Assembly (NCBI GenBank): GCA_904420535.1
Contig: CAJFVQ010000007.1
Location: 1 to 44,412 of the forward strand
From: Candidatus Cryptoclostridium obscurum
Lineage (GTDB): Bacteria > Bacillota > Dehalobacteriia > UBA7702
Length of the DNA stretch: 44,412 bases
Direction: 5' to 3'
The translations under genes and the position numbers were made by a program. Under the pieces are notes generated by a model. The model was not told the DNA's origin and searched no databases. It saw only the letters and a program-made list of their open reading frames with translations. This document shows positions 1 through 8,462 of this stretch, one piece after another. The number at the start of each line of letters is the position of its first letter. Position 1 is the first letter of the stretch.

Positions 1-1556
1 ATTGCGCCAGATCGGGATTAATATTGGTGTTTTCATCCTCATAACGATAGTCGTCAACATAGTGAAAAATAACGATATCGCCTGATTGGTGGTGGAATTG
101 GAAGGATGTTTCCCGTTGATAATATACATGCGCCGTTGGTGAATTCGGCCAATTCATAGCTGTAATGGAGGAAATATAGCTACTGTCGGGGCCTTTGTAC
201 ATCAGAACTGCCGCATCAACAGCTTATTGGAAAAGATCTCTTACCGTAGATCCATGTTTCACCGTAAATGTAGAACTGATGAGACGGAACGACACTTCAA
301 TATGTTCTTCCCCTTCACCAATGACAAAGATTTCTGCGACCGCGCTGTAGGATTTCGCCGCAGCGCCTTCCAAAGTATCCGTGGCAACACAACGATAGTA
401 GGTCAAACCTTTTTCCGCAGTGAAGGGAGTATAGGCAACATTGGTTGCACCGTCCAGACCCGTTCACTGCTTTCCATCGATACTGGATTACCATTGATAG
501 GAAACGGAACCTCCATCGGTGACTAAAGTGCTGACTATCAGAGCTTCCGCTTCGGAGTCTACGGTATAGGGAATACGTTCTGTCAACAAATTTGTATCGA
601 AATTAGGTAACTTCACTTTTGTGCTTTGGAACTTAAAAAGATAACCGCTGTTATTGGTACAATAAAGCGCTCATTTTTGGTCACAGGCAAGCTATTCAAA
701 GGTATAATTGGCAACGGAAGGCCTGATCAACGCTTTCAAACTACCTTCGGTTCTTCCAAATAGTAGATGGAACTTCCACCATATTCCTGGACATAAACGT
801 AGACTTTATCGTTTTCTTTGTCCTCATAGAGAATGAGAGTACTTTGAATCTTTTGATTGGCGCCTTTAGACAAATATGGTATCGGCATCGTAAACGGCAA
901 CGGTGTCGCTGTCGCTTCCTTGACCAGCAACGCAAACACGATCACCACTGATTACCGGCATGCAGGTCGTAGTAAAATCAGTTTGTTTTTGATCAGGGAA
1001 GAATCAATGAATCTTCCCGTTTCTTTGTCGATACTGACGGAGCATATAAATGCCACCATTGCATCGGCCCAGTAGAGTTTGCCATCGCTATATGTGACAC
1101 CAGGTTGAAGTACGGAACCCCATTTTTTGAATGCAACGTCGGTGGCATAATTGTAGCTGCCTTCAAGGTTTTTTACGATCTTACCGGTGGTACCATCATA
1201 GACATTACCGCCGGTTACGACACAACTGTCGACGTACTGTGCCGAGCAATCATTCATATTATTCACCGTGGTATTCCAAAGCACGGTAAAGGAGTCAGGA
1301 TCAACGGTCGTGAGATACATAGATTAAACCGTCACCGTACATCTTATAGCTGAAATGATAACCGCCGCGACCGGCACAATCTTTATCTTTCATAGTATCG
1401 AAAATCTCACCGGTGTCTTTACGAATCTTATAGAAGATCCCGTTTCACCACCGAGTTTGAATCCCCCATGTCCTGAGCGCAGACATAAGTATAAACGTAA
1501 TCATCAATTACGATCATGCTTTCTCTGTCTTTTCCGGAGCCGTAGGAAGCATCGCG
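1..1556 (-). pseudogene. Decayed secreted beta-propeller / Ig-like / DUF4430 protein, 3' end outside window
   Basis: Reading the minus strand gives a recognisable protein only when several frames are joined. PQQ/WD-like propeller segments come first (GKLYWADAMV, SIDKETGRFID and CTNNSGYLFKF types). An Ig-like domain follows (TYYRCVATDTLEG...SAVAEIFV), then a DUF4430-like domain (GSTVRDLF, YISSITAMNW, IVIFHYVDDYR) that stays open to the window edge. The frame breaks near 1457-1466, 1435-1440, 1315-1322, about 981 and about 866, with another break in 660-740. The final frame contains in-frame stops at 488-490 (TAA), 464-466 (TGA) and 224-226 (TAA). No start codon with a ribosome site is left at the 5' side. 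Proteins of this architecture are large cell-surface proteins of Clostridia-like bacteria. The call as a pseudogene is firm unless this stretch is unusually error-rich; the domain calls are by eye. Confidence 0.8.
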
Positions 1557-1852
1557 TCTAAGATTGTATCATTGTTTTTTATGGGATATTTTGTCATTTC
1601 CTTTGATATTTTTTGTTATCATTAATATAATACTTATTTTCTTATACTTACAATTTTTAGAATCATGCTATAAAAAACCAAATACAAGATTTCACTGCTG
1701 TTGCACAATAAAAGACGCAAAAGCTTTGAATGCTTTTGCGTCTTAAACCAAACTTCATTTGTATTGTAGGTTATAAAAGTTAATTCTATCATGACAAATC
1801 ACCTAGGGGACAGCAAAAAACCATAACGCATTTTGCGCTAGGACTTTATGTT
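1557..1852. other. Gene-free spacer between pseudogene and DUF1667 gene
   Basis: No credible coding frame is seen on either strand. It contains the terminator at 1706-1742. Upstream of the pseudogene on the minus strand it is A/T-rich, with only weak promoter-like hexamers (TTGTAA and TATATT, 18 apart). A short GGGGACAG sequence near 1805 matches half of the palindrome found at 21515-21536. Confidence 0.6.
1706..1742 (-). terminator. Rho-independent terminator after the oxidoreductase/DUF1667 operon
   Basis: On the minus strand an 11-bp perfect stem (GACGCAAAAGC / GCTTTTGCGTC, 1714-1724 with 1732-1742) has a 7-nt loop and is followed by a TTTTATT tract. It lies about 110 bp after the stop of the DUF1667 gene and ends the long minus-strand unit. 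Confidence 0.9.
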
Positions 1853-2221
1853 TCAGCTTGGAAAAAGGGATTTTGTAGCAATCATATCAATACCGCTGTC
1901 ACAAATATTTGGGATCACCACGTCCCCTACTTCAATGCCGGAACCGATAACTACCGCCAAATTGTCAATGGTAGCCATACAAGGAAAAATTAAATCTTTT
2001 GGCAGAGGTTCCGCAGAACGGATCGAAAGCAAGCGACCGTCATCGACCCGAACAGTAGTCGTTAAAGTACGAACAGGATTGACACATTCTTTCCGGGCAT
2101 ATTCTTCGCCACGCTTGCACTCATTGCCCGAAACCTTCAGAACTTTGCCATCTTCCATCTCCACAGTAAGGCGGCAGCCAACCGGGCAGACAATACAAGT
2201 CAAATATCTTGTTTCTTTCAT
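1853..2221 (-). CDS. DUF1667 family cysteine-rich protein
   Basis: A 122-residue protein of the DUF1667 family, which in anaerobic Firmicutes is usually encoded with a GlpA-like glycerol-3-phosphate dehydrogenase and a second FAD oxidoreductase. The sequence shows a C-x2-C-x3-C cluster near the N-terminus (C9, C12, C16), then NECKRGEEYARKEC (C35, C46), consistent with a metal or Fe-S site. Its ATG overlaps the stop of the upstream oxidoreductase by four bases (ATGA), so translation is coupled. Its role as an electron-transfer or small subunit of that oxidoreductase is inference from context; no activity is established. It is the last gene of the unit. Confidence 0.9.
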   Translation of the reverse strand: MKETRYLTCIVCPVGCRLTVEMEDGKVLKVSGNECKRGEEYARKECVNPVRTLTTTVRVDDGRLLSIRSAEPLPKDLIFPCMATIDNLAVVIGSGIEVGDVVIPNICDSGIDMIATKSLFPS

Positions 2222-3486
2222 GACGGCATCTCCACTTCTACAGTAATCTCATCATCATTGATGGAGGCCACCACATCGTTTTTCAACACAACAGTAGCCA
2301 TTTCCCCCGGCGTGACAATTTTTCGTTTTCTATGATATAGCGTTTCTCCATTACAGGATACCTTCAAATATGCGTCCCGATAAACGCCATCGGAGCGGAA
2401 GAACAGTTTCAAATCTTCATTGACATTTTCAATGACCTGAGGTACAACATAACGGACACCGACACCTTTTTTTACAACAACCGGTCGGCCCGTATTACGG
2501 CGCCCCAAAAGATAACGCGCTGCGGCACGCCCTGCAATCTCTGCTTCTTCCGAAACATAATCTACCACATCGTGAACGTGGAGCACATTGCCGCAGGAAA
2601 ATATTCCCGGAACTGAAGTTTCACGACGGGAATTAACTACTGCACCGCCGGTAATAGGGTCCAAAGAAACTCCGGCCTTTTTTGCCAGCTCATTTTCGGG
2701 AATGAGACCTACGGACAAGAGCACTGTATCGCAGGAAATATATTGAGAAGAGTCGGGGACATATTGACCATCGTCGCCCACCTCGCAAACGGTAACACCT
2801 TCCACCCGCTGCTTGCCGTGAATCTGCACCACCGTATGACTGAGCATCAAGGGAATCTCAAAATCATCCAAACATTGCACAATGTTCCTTTTGAGACCAC
2901 CACTGTAAGGAAGATATTCCAAAACCGCTTTGACATGAGCCCCTTCCAAAGTCATTCGGCGAGCCATAATTAAGCCGATATCACCGGAACCGAGAATGAT
3001 AACTTCTTTCCCAGGAAGCATTCCTTTTAAATTCACAAACTTTTGAGCGGCGCCGGCAGTATATATCCCTGCGGGGCGGCTGCCCACAATTTGAAGAGGA
3101 CCGCGATTTCTCTCACGACAACCCATTGCTAAAATAATCGCGTGAGCATAAATTCGGGATACACCGTATTCTCCCACGGCAGTGATCACCCTTTGAGAGG
3201 TAAGATCCGTCACTGTGACGCCAAGGCGATATTCAATTCCCAATGTTTTAACGCGCCGTTCATAACGATCTGCATATTCGGGACCTGTCAATTCTTCATT
3301 AAATTTATGAAGACCAAATCCATTATGAATGCATTGCTGTAAAATACCGCCAAGGAATTCTTCTCGCTCCAAAATGAGAATTCGATCTAGTCCTTCTTCC
3401 TTCGCGGCAATGGCTGCTGCCATTCCTGCAGGACCACCGCCAATGACCACAAGATCATAATGCTCTTCACGTTTGGTTTCTCTCAT
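2218..3486 (-). CDS. NAD(P)/FAD-dependent oxidoreductase, partner of the GlpA-like dehydrogenase
   Basis: About 422 residues. It has an N-terminal FAD-binding GGGPAG motif and a second dinucleotide-binding motif (GSGDIG) in mid-protein, typical of the pyridine nucleotide-disulfide oxidoreductase family. The CIHNGFGLHKFNEELTGPEYADRY segment after the first FAD motif is characteristic of the subfamily that sits between a GlpA-like gene and DUF1667. I chose ATG at 3486 because AGGTG lies six bases upstream; an upstream GTG at 3495 would place that ribosome site inside the coding region. It probably takes electrons from the upstream dehydrogenase and passes them to NAD(P) or another acceptor; this is inference. 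It is coupled to DUF1667 by a four-base overlap. Confidence 0.88.
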   Translation of the reverse strand: MRETKREEHYDLVVIGGGPAGMAAAIAAKEEGLDRILILEREEFLGGILQQCIHNGFGLHKFNEELTGPEYADRYERRVKTLGIEYRLGVTVTDLTSQRVITAVGEYGVSRIYAHAIILAMGCRERNRGPLQIVGSRPAGIYTAGAAQKFVNLKGMLPGKEVIILGSGDIGLIMARRMTLEGAHVKAVLEYLPYSGGLKRNIVQCLDDFEIPLMLSHTVVQIHGKQRVEGVTVCEVGDDGQYVPDSSQYISCDTVLLSVGLIPENELAKKAGVSLDPITGGAVVNSRRETSVPGIFSCGNVLHVHDVVDYVSEEAEIAGRAAARYLLGRRNTGRPVVVKKGVGVRYVVPQVIENVNEDLKLFFRSDGVYRDAYLKVSCNGETLYHRKRKIVTPGEMATVVLKNDVVASINDDEITVEVEMPS

Positions 3487-3495
3487 GACATTCAC

Positions 3496-4926
3496 CTACT
3501 TCGTCTTCCCATACAGAATAAAGGAACCCGGTCCTTTTTTGGTTACTTGCTCCATAGGAATTCCCATTTCCCTACTGAGAATTTCCGTTACAGAAGGCAG
3601 GCAAAAACCTCCCTGGCAACGCCCCATCCCACTGCGGGTACGACGTTTAATTCCGTCTACCGTAGTGGCAGGAGGGTTCCGATGAATGGCGTCAATAATC
3701 TCCCCTTCGCTAATCTCCTCACAGCGGCAAACAATTCTACCAAATCTCGGATCTTTCTCAATCCATTGATTTCTTGCATCTTCCGGCAATGTCCGCAAAT
3801 CAGGAATGCCATGGCGATAGGGATTAAAATGAAATTTTTTCGGTCCCAAATAACCGTATTCTTTCAATAGGCGAATCACATAGGTGGCGATTGCTGGGGA
3901 AGATGCCAGTCCCGGCGACTCAATTCCCGCAACATGAAGGAAACCAGGTGCAAACTGGGAAAAACCGATGATGAAATCTCCGGTACTACCCACGGCACGA
4001 AGGCCAGAAAAGGTGGTAATCACCTGTTTTAACGGAAGAGAGGGCAAGGTTTTTCCGGCATCAATAATAACCTTCGATTGACCATTGGTGGTGGTATCAT
4101 AGTCATCTTTTTCCATCAAATCTTCAGCATTGGGGCCGATCATCAAATTACCGTGAACCGTTGGCGTCACTAAAACTCCTTTCCCCATAGGAGTCGGCGC
4201 CTGGAAAATCGTATGGCGGACCGTGCCGCCCAATTCACGATCAAAAAGCAAGTATTCCCCTCTGCGAGGATGGATAGAAAAGGAACGATCCCCTACCATC
4301 GCCGCAATATCATCGGCAAAAAGCCCGGCAGCGTTGATTACAAAACGGGCCTCCACCATGAAACCTCCGGAACAAATCTGGTAGTAATCTCCTCGAGGAC
4401 AAATTTCCTCCACCGGGAAATTACATTGTAAAGAAACACCGTTATCCATGGCATTTCCCATAGCGGCAACGGTAAGCGAGTAAGGGCAAATTATCCCCGC
4501 CGTCGGGGCGTAAAGAGCACCCACGGCGTCAGAAGAAATATTTGGTTCCAACGCATGAAGTTTTTCAGCGTCAATGATTTGTAAATCCGTTACACCGTTG
4601 ACAATCCCCCGAGAATAAAGATTGCTCACAGCATTCATATCATTGTCATCAAAAGCCACCACCAGAGAACCGTTCCGGCGATATGCCACGCCCAATTCTT
4701 CCGCAACTTGGGACATCATGGCGGAACCTTCCACATTGAGACGGGCTTTTAAAGTTCCGGGAGAAGCATCAAAACCGGCATGGACGATGCCGCTATTAGC
4801 AGCAGAGCTTCCCTTGGAAACATCCTCTTCTTTTTCCAGAACAATTACGGAATTTTCATAGCGCGCCAATTCTCTGGCAATCATGGAACCTACGACCCCG
4901 GCACCAATGACGGCAAAATCAAACAT
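3496..4926 (-). CDS. GlpA-like FAD-dependent glycerol-3-phosphate dehydrogenase with BFD-type Fe-S domain
   Basis: 476 residues. The N-terminus has the FAD motif GAGVVG at residues 8-13, followed by a DAO/GlpA-type oxidoreductase domain to about residue 370. The C-terminus is a BFD-like [2Fe-2S] domain with cysteines C400, C402, C437 and C442. This matches GlpA-like dehydrogenases of anaerobes, which oxidise sn-glycerol 3-phosphate to dihydroxyacetone phosphate. A related FAD-dependent hydroxy-acid substrate cannot be excluded. There is no glpK or glpF in the window. The upstream ribosome site (AAAGGAGAG) lies inside a small inverted repeat at 4928-4941. The next two genes complete the usual three-gene set. 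Confidence 0.85.
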   Translation of the reverse strand: MFDFAVIGAGVVGSMIARELARYENSVIVLEKEEDVSKGSSAANSGIVHAGFDASPGTLKARLNVEGSAMMSQVAEELGVAYRRNGSLVVAFDDNDMNAVSNLYSRGIVNGVTDLQIIDAEKLHALEPNISSDAVGALYAPTAGIICPYSLTVAAMGNAMDNGVSLQCNFPVEEICPRGDYYQICSGGFMVEARFVINAAGLFADDIAAMVGDRSFSIHPRRGEYLLFDRELGGTVRHTIFQAPTPMGKGVLVTPTVHGNLMIGPNAEDLMEKDDYDTTTNGQSKVIIDAGKTLPSLPLKQVITTFSGLRAVGSTGDFIIGFSQFAPGFLHVAGIESPGLASSPAIATYVIRLLKEYGYLGPKKFHFNPYRHGIPDLRTLPEDARNQWIEKDPRFGRIVCRCEEISEGEIIDAIHRNPPATTVDGIKRRTRSGMGRCQGGFCLPSVTEILSREMGIPMEQVTKKGPGSFILYGKTK

Positions 4927-5008
4927 GGGAGAGACCTCTCCTTTCGGACAATGATGATATCGTTATATTACAACGGAAGCATGGACTTTCATACACGGAA
5001 CAGAAAAC

Positions 5009-5824
5009 TTATTCCAATTCGGCCAAATCATTACGGACATAACCGCTTTCACCGTTTTCCAAAATAATATGGTACCAACCGTCAACTTCTTCCAAATAGA
5101 TTCCCGTTTCTCCCTGGTTAAGGCGGGTTACTTCTTCAGAATCAGTGGAGGCAGCAGAACGAATCCTGGCAAAACTGTTGGTAATGACTACATTTCGTGT
5201 CGGCGCAGAGGATGGTTCAGAACCTTCTGTTTCTTCTACCAAATCGGCAGAAACATAACCTTCCGTATCATCAGCCATACGTACATGAACCCAACCGTCT
5301 GATTCAGACAGTTTTTCCATAGTATCTCCTTCCAAAGCAACGGAGAGAATCTCACTTTCCTGAGAAGCTTCGGAACGGACATTGAGATAAAGACCAACAG
5401 GAGTTATCAGCGTAACCTCTCCGTTATCAGAACTTTCTGAGGCTCCATCATTTTCTCCATTCGTATCACCGGCAGCAGTATCCTCTACCAAAGACATTTT
5501 GACAGAGGGAACATAACCGGCAACACCATCCATTACTTCAATATATAACCAATTCGGTTCATCCTGATGAATACAAGTCACTTCGGTATTTTGAGGCAGA
5601 GTCATCACTACTTCGGAATCCATATCCGCCTGTTCATGGACATTGACGACATTTTCACCGGTTGTAACTGTTTTTCCGGCAAGGTCTTTTGAAGCCGCAT
5701 CTCCAAAGCCCAACATCGCGGGGAGTCCTGAAATTCCCCCATTTTGATTAATATGTCCTAACAGGAAACCACCTGCTAAACTGGCGATTGAAATAATGAA
5801 CACTACAATTACTTTTTTCCACAC
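5009..5824 (-). CDS. Membrane-anchored protein with three bacterial SH3 domains
   Basis: About 271 residues. An N-terminal transmembrane helix (VVFIISIASLAGGFLLG) is followed by three SH3b-type repeats (roughly 55-115, 137-197 and 210-271), each with the NVR/IRSAAS...V..L.....W..I.......GYV pattern. An acidic, Ser-rich linker separates repeats one and two. SH3b repeats commonly bind peptidoglycan, so it is likely anchored in the membrane and facing the wall; there is no catalytic domain. I prefer GTG at 5824, which has AAAGGTGA eight bases upstream; an earlier GTG at 5836 would overlap that site. It lies 41 bp downstream of the WecA-like gene and probably belongs to the wall-polymer unit. Confidence 0.82.
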   Translation of the reverse strand: MWKKVIVVFIISIASLAGGFLLGHINQNGGISGLPAMLGFGDAASKDLAGKTVTTGENVVNVHEQADMDSEVVMTLPQNTEVTCIHQDEPNWLYIEVMDGVAGYVPSVKMSLVEDTAAGDTNGENDGASESSDNGEVTLITPVGLYLNVRSEASQESEILSVALEGDTMEKLSESDGWVHVRMADDTEGYVSADLVEETEGSEPSSAPTRNVVITNSFARIRSAASTDSEEVTRLNQGETGIYLEEVDGWYHIILENGESGYVRNDLAELE

Positions 5825-5865
5825 GATCTGACTCACCTTTCTAAAGCATGAAGAACTGCTCCATA

Positions 5866-6885
5866 CTATTTTTCTTTATGGATACTCAATACACCGATTT
5901 TTACAGCCCCAACCATAATTAGAGCGGAAGCAAAAATCAACAGGAAAATGCTGTAAACCGAGGGCAATAATGTTACCATAACGGCAAAAGCTCCCAAAAG
6001 GAATGTAATGGCATAAATAAATAATACCGTATCTTTATGACTAAAGCCTCGGGCCATTAATTGATGATGCAAGTGGCCTTTATCAGCCTCAAAAACCGGT
6101 TTATGATTCATCTTTCTGCGGATAATGGCAAAAAGCGTATCGAGAATCGGAATTCCCAATACCATAATGGGAATAAAGAAAGAAATAATCGTCGCCCCTT
6201 CCGACAAACCGAGAATTGACAGTGCGCCAATCACAAAGCCTAAAAACAGGGCGCCGCAATCTCCCATAAAAAGCTGGGCCGGATGGAAATTATAGCGAAG
6301 GAATCCCAAAATCCCTCCGACCAAAATCAAAGCAATGCAGCCGCTTACCGTAAATCCTTTGGCCAAAGAGACGACAGCCAGAGACAATGCCGCAATTCCA
6401 GAAACCCCCGATGCCAAACCATCAAGACCGTCAATCAAATTTACGGCATTGGAGACCCCAACCAGCCATAAAAGGGTAATCGGATAACCGATCCATCCCA
6501 AGTCAAAAATTGCCCCGGTAATGGGATTAGTAATGAACTCCAGACGCACATCAAAACAGATCAAAACAATCGCAGCAATGATTTGCCCCAACAGTTTCAT
6601 TTTGGGCGAGATATTTTTAATATCGTCATAAAGCCCGACGGCTACGACGATGGAGGCACTGAGCGCAAGCCCCAAAAGGGTACGGGAAAATTCACCGTAT
6701 ACGAGAATCCCAGCAATGAAACCGCAATAAATACCAAGACCTCCCAAGCGAGTCATAACTCCAGTATGAACTTTGCGGGCATCGGGCTCGTCATAAACGC
6801 CAAAGTGCATGGCCATTTTTTTTGTTAAAGGCGTTACCAGCAACGAAATGACGATACCGGCCAGAAATGCGATTAATAATCTCAT
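5866..6885 (-). CDS. wecA/tagO: MraY/WecA/TagO family undecaprenyl-phosphate sugar-1-phosphate transferase
   Basis: 339 residues, highly hydrophobic with about ten or eleven transmembrane segments. It carries the family motifs: DDIKNISPKMK, NLIDGLDGLASG, FMGDCGALFLGF and the basic HLHHQLMARG loop. Members transfer a sugar-1-phosphate (usually GlcNAc-1-P) from a UDP-sugar to undecaprenyl phosphate at the inner face of the membrane, the first step of teichoic-acid-like or secondary wall polymers. The HLHH motif favours the WecA/TagO branch over MraY. ATG 6885 is preceded by GAGGTAGTT. It follows murJ with a 27-bp gap, in one unit with the CsaB-like and SH3 genes. Confidence 0.92.
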   Translation of the reverse strand: MRLLIAFLAGIVISLLVTPLTKKMAMHFGVYDEPDARKVHTGVMTRLGGLGIYCGFIAGILVYGEFSRTLLGLALSASIVVAVGLYDDIKNISPKMKLLGQIIAAIVLICFDVRLEFITNPITGAIFDLGWIGYPITLLWLVGVSNAVNLIDGLDGLASGVSGIAALSLAVVSLAKGFTVSGCIALILVGGILGFLRYNFHPAQLFMGDCGALFLGFVIGALSILGLSEGATIISFFIPIMVLGIPILDTLFAIIRRKMNHKPVFEADKGHLHHQLMARGFSHKDTVLFIYAITFLLGAFAVMVTLLPSVYSIFLLIFASALIMVGAVKIGVLSIHKEK

Positions 6886-6912
6886 AACTACCTCAAAACA
6901 CGCCGCCCCTAT

Positions 6913-8448
6913 TTAGGCGGAATTTCGTTTAATTTTACGAAGCAGGATTTCCTTCATGTCGTCAAACTCCCGTAATTTCATCACGGAAGCAGCCAATAAA
7001 TAAACGGCAACTCCCGAAATGATCCCCAGTGCGACAATGATGAAATTACTTTCCATTCCCAAAAGGCGCAAGCACCATTCGACAACGGAAACAGCAGCAG
7101 CCATCAATAACGAGGAAAAAAGAATTTTTCCAAATGATTGTAACAAAGGGCGATAACGAAAATGAGACATATGTTTTTTCAAAGCAATAAAGAAAACCAG
7201 CATATTAGCGGTACTCGCGAGGGAAGTAGCCAAAGCCAGGCCATCGGAGCCCATCCATCTCACCGTGAGAAAACTTATAACAACATTAACAAGAATCCCT
7301 ATCATACCGGCATAAAGCGGCAATTTGTTATCTTCAAAGGCATAATACACCTTCATCATTACGAGAATCACAGCATAGGGCAGCAAACCCAAAGAATACC
7401 AGAATAAAGCGGAAGATGTATTCAATGTGGCGGCAGCATCAAAAGCTCCCCGCTGAAACAACAACGTAATAATGGGCTGTCGCAGAATCATTAACCCAAC
7501 GGCAGAGGGGATTCCCAAAAACATCACCAACCCCACACCCTTATGGATGATGCGGTCAAGTTTATCTTCTTCCCCTTTCATGGCGTATTCTGTCAGGTAG
7601 GGATAAATCGCCACGGCAATGGCAGCGACAAAAACACCGCTGGGAAGATTCACAACTTTACTGGCGTAATTCAATACTGAGATACTTCCCTCTGCAAGAC
7701 CGGAAGCAAAAATTCGATTCAAAATATAATAAATCTGGTTGACCGAGGTTCCCAACACAATAGGAATTAAGGAAACCATTGCCATACGCACATCAGGATG
7801 ATTCCAAGATAACTTGAAACGATAACGGAAACCTGTTTTGGCAACACTGGGGAAATGAATTAACATCAGGCCGATAAAGCCCAAAAGCGTTCCTACTGCC
7901 AAACCTTGGATTCGTGTTACAAACAACACAGAAACAATAATAATTGCACTGCATAATGCCGGCGCCGACGCGCTGACTAAAAAGCGATGATTGGCGTTTA
8001 AGTATCCCGATAAAACCATGCCAATGCTCATAAAAAGAATCGATGGGAACATGATGCGCGTTAACTGCACAGCGAGAGCGGCAGTTTCGTTGTCGAGACT
8101 GGGAGCTGTAACGGTCACCAAAATAGGAGCAAAAGCTATTCCCAATATGGTAATGACGAGCATGGCCAAAGCCACAAGATTTAGAAAATAATTTCCTACC
8201 AAATTGGCTTCTTTTTGATTATCTTCCAAAAGATATTTTGTCAACAATGGGACCGTTACTGTGACAAGAGCAGATCCCAAAACCGCCTGTAAGGAATAGG
8301 GAAGCGTATAGGCCACAAGATAGGCATCGGTGTACATTGTTGCGCCAAAAGCGCCGGCAATGGCCATTTCCCGAACAAATCCCAGGATCTTTGCCACCAG
8401 ATTCATCACAACGATGACTGCCGCCGCTTTTGTAATATTGTTTGCCAT
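6913..8448 (-). CDS. murJ: MurJ/MviN-family lipid flippase (copy 1)
   Basis: About 511 residues, 13-14 hydrophobic segments, MOP-superfamily MurJ family. Near the N-terminus it has KILGFVREMAIAGAFG, matching the conserved GxxRE region, and it keeps arginines in the cavity-lining helices. MurJ flips lipid-linked peptidoglycan precursors. Because a second copy lies at 16504, one of the two may instead serve the wall polymer built by this locus (inference). The chosen start is ATG 8448, preceded by AAAAGGAGA; a GTG at 8466 overlapping the upstream stop is less likely. It follows the degenerate CsaB-like gene closely and precedes wecA/tagO. Confidence 0.9.
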   Translation of the reverse strand: MANNITKAAAVIVVMNLVAKILGFVREMAIAGAFGATMYTDAYLVAYTLPYSLQAVLGSALVTVTVPLLTKYLLEDNQKEANLVGNYFLNLVALAMLVITILGIAFAPILVTVTAPSLDNETAALAVQLTRIMFPSILFMSIGMVLSGYLNANHRFLVSASAPALCSAIIIVSVLFVTRIQGLAVGTLLGFIGLMLIHFPSVAKTGFRYRFKLSWNHPDVRMAMVSLIPIVLGTSVNQIYYILNRIFASGLAEGSISVLNYASKVVNLPSGVFVAAIAVAIYPYLTEYAMKGEEDKLDRIIHKGVGLVMFLGIPSAVGLMILRQPIITLLFQRGAFDAAATLNTSSALFWYSLGLLPYAVILVMMKVYYAFEDNKLPLYAGMIGILVNVVISFLTVRWMGSDGLALATSLASTANMLVFFIALKKHMSHFRYRPLLQSFGKILFSSLLMAAAVSVVEWCLRLLGMESNFIIVALGIISGVAVYLLAASVMKLREFDDMKEILLRKIKRNSA

Positions 8449-8462
8449 GGTTCTCCTTTTAA

